A program made the translations under genes and the position numbers. The notes under the pieces are model-generated. The model worked only from the letters and a program-made list of their open reading frames with translations. It did not search any database and was not told the DNA's origin. This document shows positions 7,205-8,653 of a DNA stretch of 8,653 nt, in pieces. Positions within the stretch are counted from its first letter, which is position 1, and the number at the start of each line of letters is the position of its first letter. Source of the DNA: Acidobacteriota bacterium (GTDB lineage Bacteria > Acidobacteriota > Terriglobia > Bryobacterales > Bryobacteraceae); NCBI GenBank assembly GCA_947505565.1, contig CANNLB010000057.1, positions 1 to 8,653 of the forward strand, written 5' to 3'.

Positions 7205-7222
7205 TCGCGGACTCGAACGCGA
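7205..7222 (-). repeat. Hairpin in the recA 5' leader
   Basis: TCGCG and CGCGA form a 5-base-pair GC-rich stem with an 8-base loop (TTCGAGTC), ending one base upstream of the recA AGGA. If recA starts at 7192 this lies in the untranslated leader and could influence ribosome access or mRNA stability. The loop resembles a tRNA T-arm loop, but the stem register and surroundings do not make a tRNA. Confidence 0.35.
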
Positions 7223-7317
7223 GCCCTTTACCATAGTGTCCCCATCGGGGGGAATTTCGCTACCTGCGGAGGTTTTTTTTCCAAACATATTTGTTTCGCC
7301 CTTTCTTCGCCTTCTTC

Positions 7318-7345
7318 AGCATACCCGATAACTAGGGGGTGTCAA
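7318..7345 (-). promoter_or_regulatory. recA: Sigma-70-type promoter of recA
   Basis: The minus strand has a perfect -35 box TTGACA (7345-7340), a 16-base spacer, and TATGCT (7323-7318), which matches the -10 consensus at 4 of 6. Transcription would start near 7311, giving a leader of about 120 bases to the ATG at 7192. The -35 begins 7 bases beyond the stop of the gene upstream (7353), so recA has its own promoter even if some read-through occurs. No known LexA box (GAAC-N4-GTTC or CTGT-N8-ACAG type) was found by eye. Confidence 0.65.
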
Positions 7346-7352
7346 GTAGTTT

Positions 7353-8048
7353 TTAGCGGGAAGGTTCGCGAAGCCAACTGTTGCCAAGGGGGACGGCGGT
7401 GGACCAGAGATCGAGGGAGGCGGATTCGCCATCGGCGGTCGTGGCGGTGATTGTCATTTTGCCAGCATTGCCGTTGGAACGGACGATATTGACGGAGCCG
7501 AAGGCGGTGGGGCCGACGAGACGGCCTTGGCCACGGACGGACCAGGTGAGGGGCACGTTGCGGTTGGCGGAGACGACAGCGAAGCCGGTGCGGTCGGCGG
7601 GAAAGGGGCCGGGCGGGGAAGTAAGGCGGAGGTTACCGACTTTGGTAGTGACGAGCGGTACGGGGGGCGAGTCTTTAACGAGGCGGATGGGGGTGGAGAG
7701 TCCGGCGGGCGCGATGATGGCGAGGAGGACTTGCTGGTTGAGTTGGATGGGGAGTTCGTAGGGCGGGGCTAGGGGTTGTCCGTTCACGAAGACCTCGGCG
7801 GGCGGGGGGCCGTTGAACTCGAGGGTGAAGCGGCTTCCGTCGGTGACGGTGAAGCGTTTGCGGTAGCAGCCGGGGGAAGAGTCTGGGATGGCGGTGGGGC
7901 TCCAGCGCTTGTCGGAACGGGCCGGGTCGGCGCAGTTAGCGGGGTCGGAATGGAAGACCCATTGGGCGTGGAGGACCTTCTCGTCGCGGGCGAGAGCGGG
8001 AAGTGCCAGCAAGAGAAGGGCTAGCGCTTGAGGGGGTCTTCGATCCAT
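7353..8048 (-). CDS. Small exported beta-sandwich protein with glycosidase-accessory-like domains
   Basis: This 231-residue protein has a signal peptide (MDRRPPQ, then a hydrophobic run, with likely cleavage after Ala20 in PALA), so it is probably periplasmic or secreted. I see no catalytic motif. Residues about 27-120 (QWVFHSDPANC, a central CYRKRFTV, EVFVNGQPL) look like the jelly-roll/galactose-binding domain found at the front of family-2 glycosidases. Residues about 150-215 (NVPLTWSVRGQGRLVG, then IVRSNGNAGKMTITATT) resemble the immunoglobulin-like accessory domain of such enzymes. The catalytic barrel is absent, so it may be a carbohydrate-binding or scaffold protein. The ATG at 8048 overlaps the end of the ThyX-like gene by 28 bases, suggesting co-transcription; recA follows with its own promoter. 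The domain reading is by pattern only and moderately uncertain. Confidence 0.72.
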   Translation of the reverse strand: MDRRPPQALALLLLALPALARDEKVLHAQWVFHSDPANCADPARSDKRWSPTAIPDSSPGCYRKRFTVTDGSRFTLEFNGPPPAEVFVNGQPLAPPYELPIQLNQQVLLAIIAPAGLSTPIRLVKDSPPVPLVTTKVGNLRLTSPPGPFPADRTGFAVVSANRNVPLTWSVRGQGRLVGPTAFGSVNIVRSNGNAGKMTITATTADGESASLDLWSTAVPLGNSWLREPSR

Positions 8049-8653
8049 GGGGGCGTGCCGGAAAGGAGACGACCGAGTTCGGGTTCAAGGCGCTCCATGG
8101 CTTCCTTCATCTTCCAAGCGATGGAACGGTAGCTGAAGTGGCCTTTGACGCCGCTGCGGATACGGCAGATGTATTCGGTTTCGGCGAAATCCATTTTGAA
8201 GAGGAACCGGCTGCGGGCTCCGAAGGGAAGGAGGTATTCGTTCGCCGGGCTGGGGAGGAGTTGCATGGTGCCGAGGGCATGGTCCATGGCCGCGGCGTAT
8301 TCGATGGTGAGTCCGGCCTGGGTGATGACTTGTGGGGTTTCGTAGCCGAGTTGGCCGCTATAGTCCTGGCGGAATTGATGACAGCGGCGGTGGCGATGGA
8401 AGTCGCGATAGGCGCCGACGTCCATAACGAGATCGAAGCAGTAGAGGCCGCCGCGGAAACCACGGAGAAGGTCGTCGTGCTTCGTGCGGGAGCCGACGGC
8501 GGTATCGATGACTTCCTGGCGGAGGGCGGGATGGGCGACGGCCCATTCGTAGAGGGCGCGGAAGGGCCAGTTGGTGACGGGGTAGAGGAGCGTGGCGGCG
8601 ATCTCGGCGGCGGTTTCCGAGGGTTTGAAGAGATCGACGTCGGGGACCTCTTC
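8021..8653 (-). CDS. Divergent ThyX-family (FAD-dependent thymidylate synthase-like) protein, 5' end missing
   Basis: The frame is open to the right edge, so only the last 210 residues are visible. An internal ATG at 8425 is not the true start, because conserved-looking sequence (HDDLLRGFRGGLYCFDLVMD) continues upstream of it. ThyX makes dTMP from dUMP using FAD and folate, and its signature is RHRxxSxNExSxRY. Here the aligned segment is RHRRCHQFRQDYSG (visible residues 87-100): RHR is kept, but the Ser, Asn, Glu, second Ser, Arg and Tyr are all changed. The C-terminal block (FAETEYICRIRSGVKGHFSYR, then a helix KMKEAMERLEPELGRLL) matches the ThyX region that ends the dUMP/FAD site. It is likely a family member with altered or lost synthase activity; related long ThyX-like proteins can carry two such domains. 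It overlaps the next gene by 28 bases. Confidence 0.7.
   Translation of the reverse strand, partial: EEVPDVDLFKPSETAAEIAATLLYPVTNWPFRALYEWAVAHPALRQEVIDTAVGSRTKHDDLLRGFRGGLYCFDLVMDVGAYRDFHRHRRCHQFRQDYSGQLGYETPQVITQAGLTIEYAAAMDHALGTMQLLPSPANEYLLPFGARSRFLFKMDFAETEYICRIRSGVKGHFSYRSIAWKMKEAMERLEPELGRLLSGTPPWIEDPLKR

Noticed and set aside
7204..7230. tRNA-like T-arm in the recA leader (GCGTTCGAGTCCGC)
   Set aside because: The stem register is wrong for a T-arm, and there is no acceptor stem, anticodon arm or CCA end nearby.
6287..7450. 387-residue plus-strand open frame opposite recA
   Set aside because: It is antisense to an unmistakable RecA, covers its promoter and ends inside the next gene; it shows no motif.

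Overview
The window reads as ordinary chromosomal DNA of a GC-rich soil-type bacterium. My best guess is an Acidobacteriota, perhaps Solibacter/Bryobacter-like. That guess rests on the overall gene style: exported hydrolases, LecA-like and LssY_C domains, and a divergent ThyX-family protein. No marker search was possible, so it is a weak placement. I see no tRNA, rRNA, CRISPR array, insertion sequence or phage gene. Coding density is high and no gene-free stretch exceeds 300 bases.

Layout. Positions 1-2108 (minus strand) hold an ABC exporter pair: a YbbA-like ATPase followed by a YbbP-like FtsX-type permease that runs off the left edge. Divergent from it, with only 18 bases between the start codons, is a plus-strand run of four genes (2127-5952). 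These are a TesA-like GDSL esterase made as a lipoprotein, a small YbjQ/UPF0145 protein, an exported alpha/beta-hydrolase carrying an EF-hand-like loop, and a 681-residue exported protein. The last one joins a LecA-like lectin domain, an LssY_C domain and a second alpha/beta-hydrolase domain. Gaps of 4 and 40 bases and a final ATGA overlap suggest a single operon. A 187-base convergent intergenic region with two small hairpins follows. The minus strand then carries recA (6140-7192 in my preferred reading) behind a near-consensus promoter, a small exported beta-sandwich protein (7353-8048), and the 3' part of a divergent ThyX-family gene that runs off the right edge.

How the parts may work together. 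The tesA / ybbA-ybbP divergent arrangement is the one known from E. coli, so that neighbourhood is ancient. Here the esterase side has grown into an envelope-targeted hydrolase operon: three of its four products carry export signals, and three carry recognisable esterase/hydrolase catalytic motifs. This suggests processing of esters or lipids at the cell envelope, but no substrate can be read from the sequence. recA and its neighbours look like an independent housekeeping region.

The most interesting items are the lectin-LssY_C-hydrolase fusion with its EF-hand hydrolase partner, the ThyX-family protein with a rewritten catalytic signature, and the possible shared symmetric -10 element giving near-leaderless transcripts in both directions between tesA and ybbA. 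A strong G-over-C bias on the plus strand runs through genes of both orientations, though not through the one recA line I checked.
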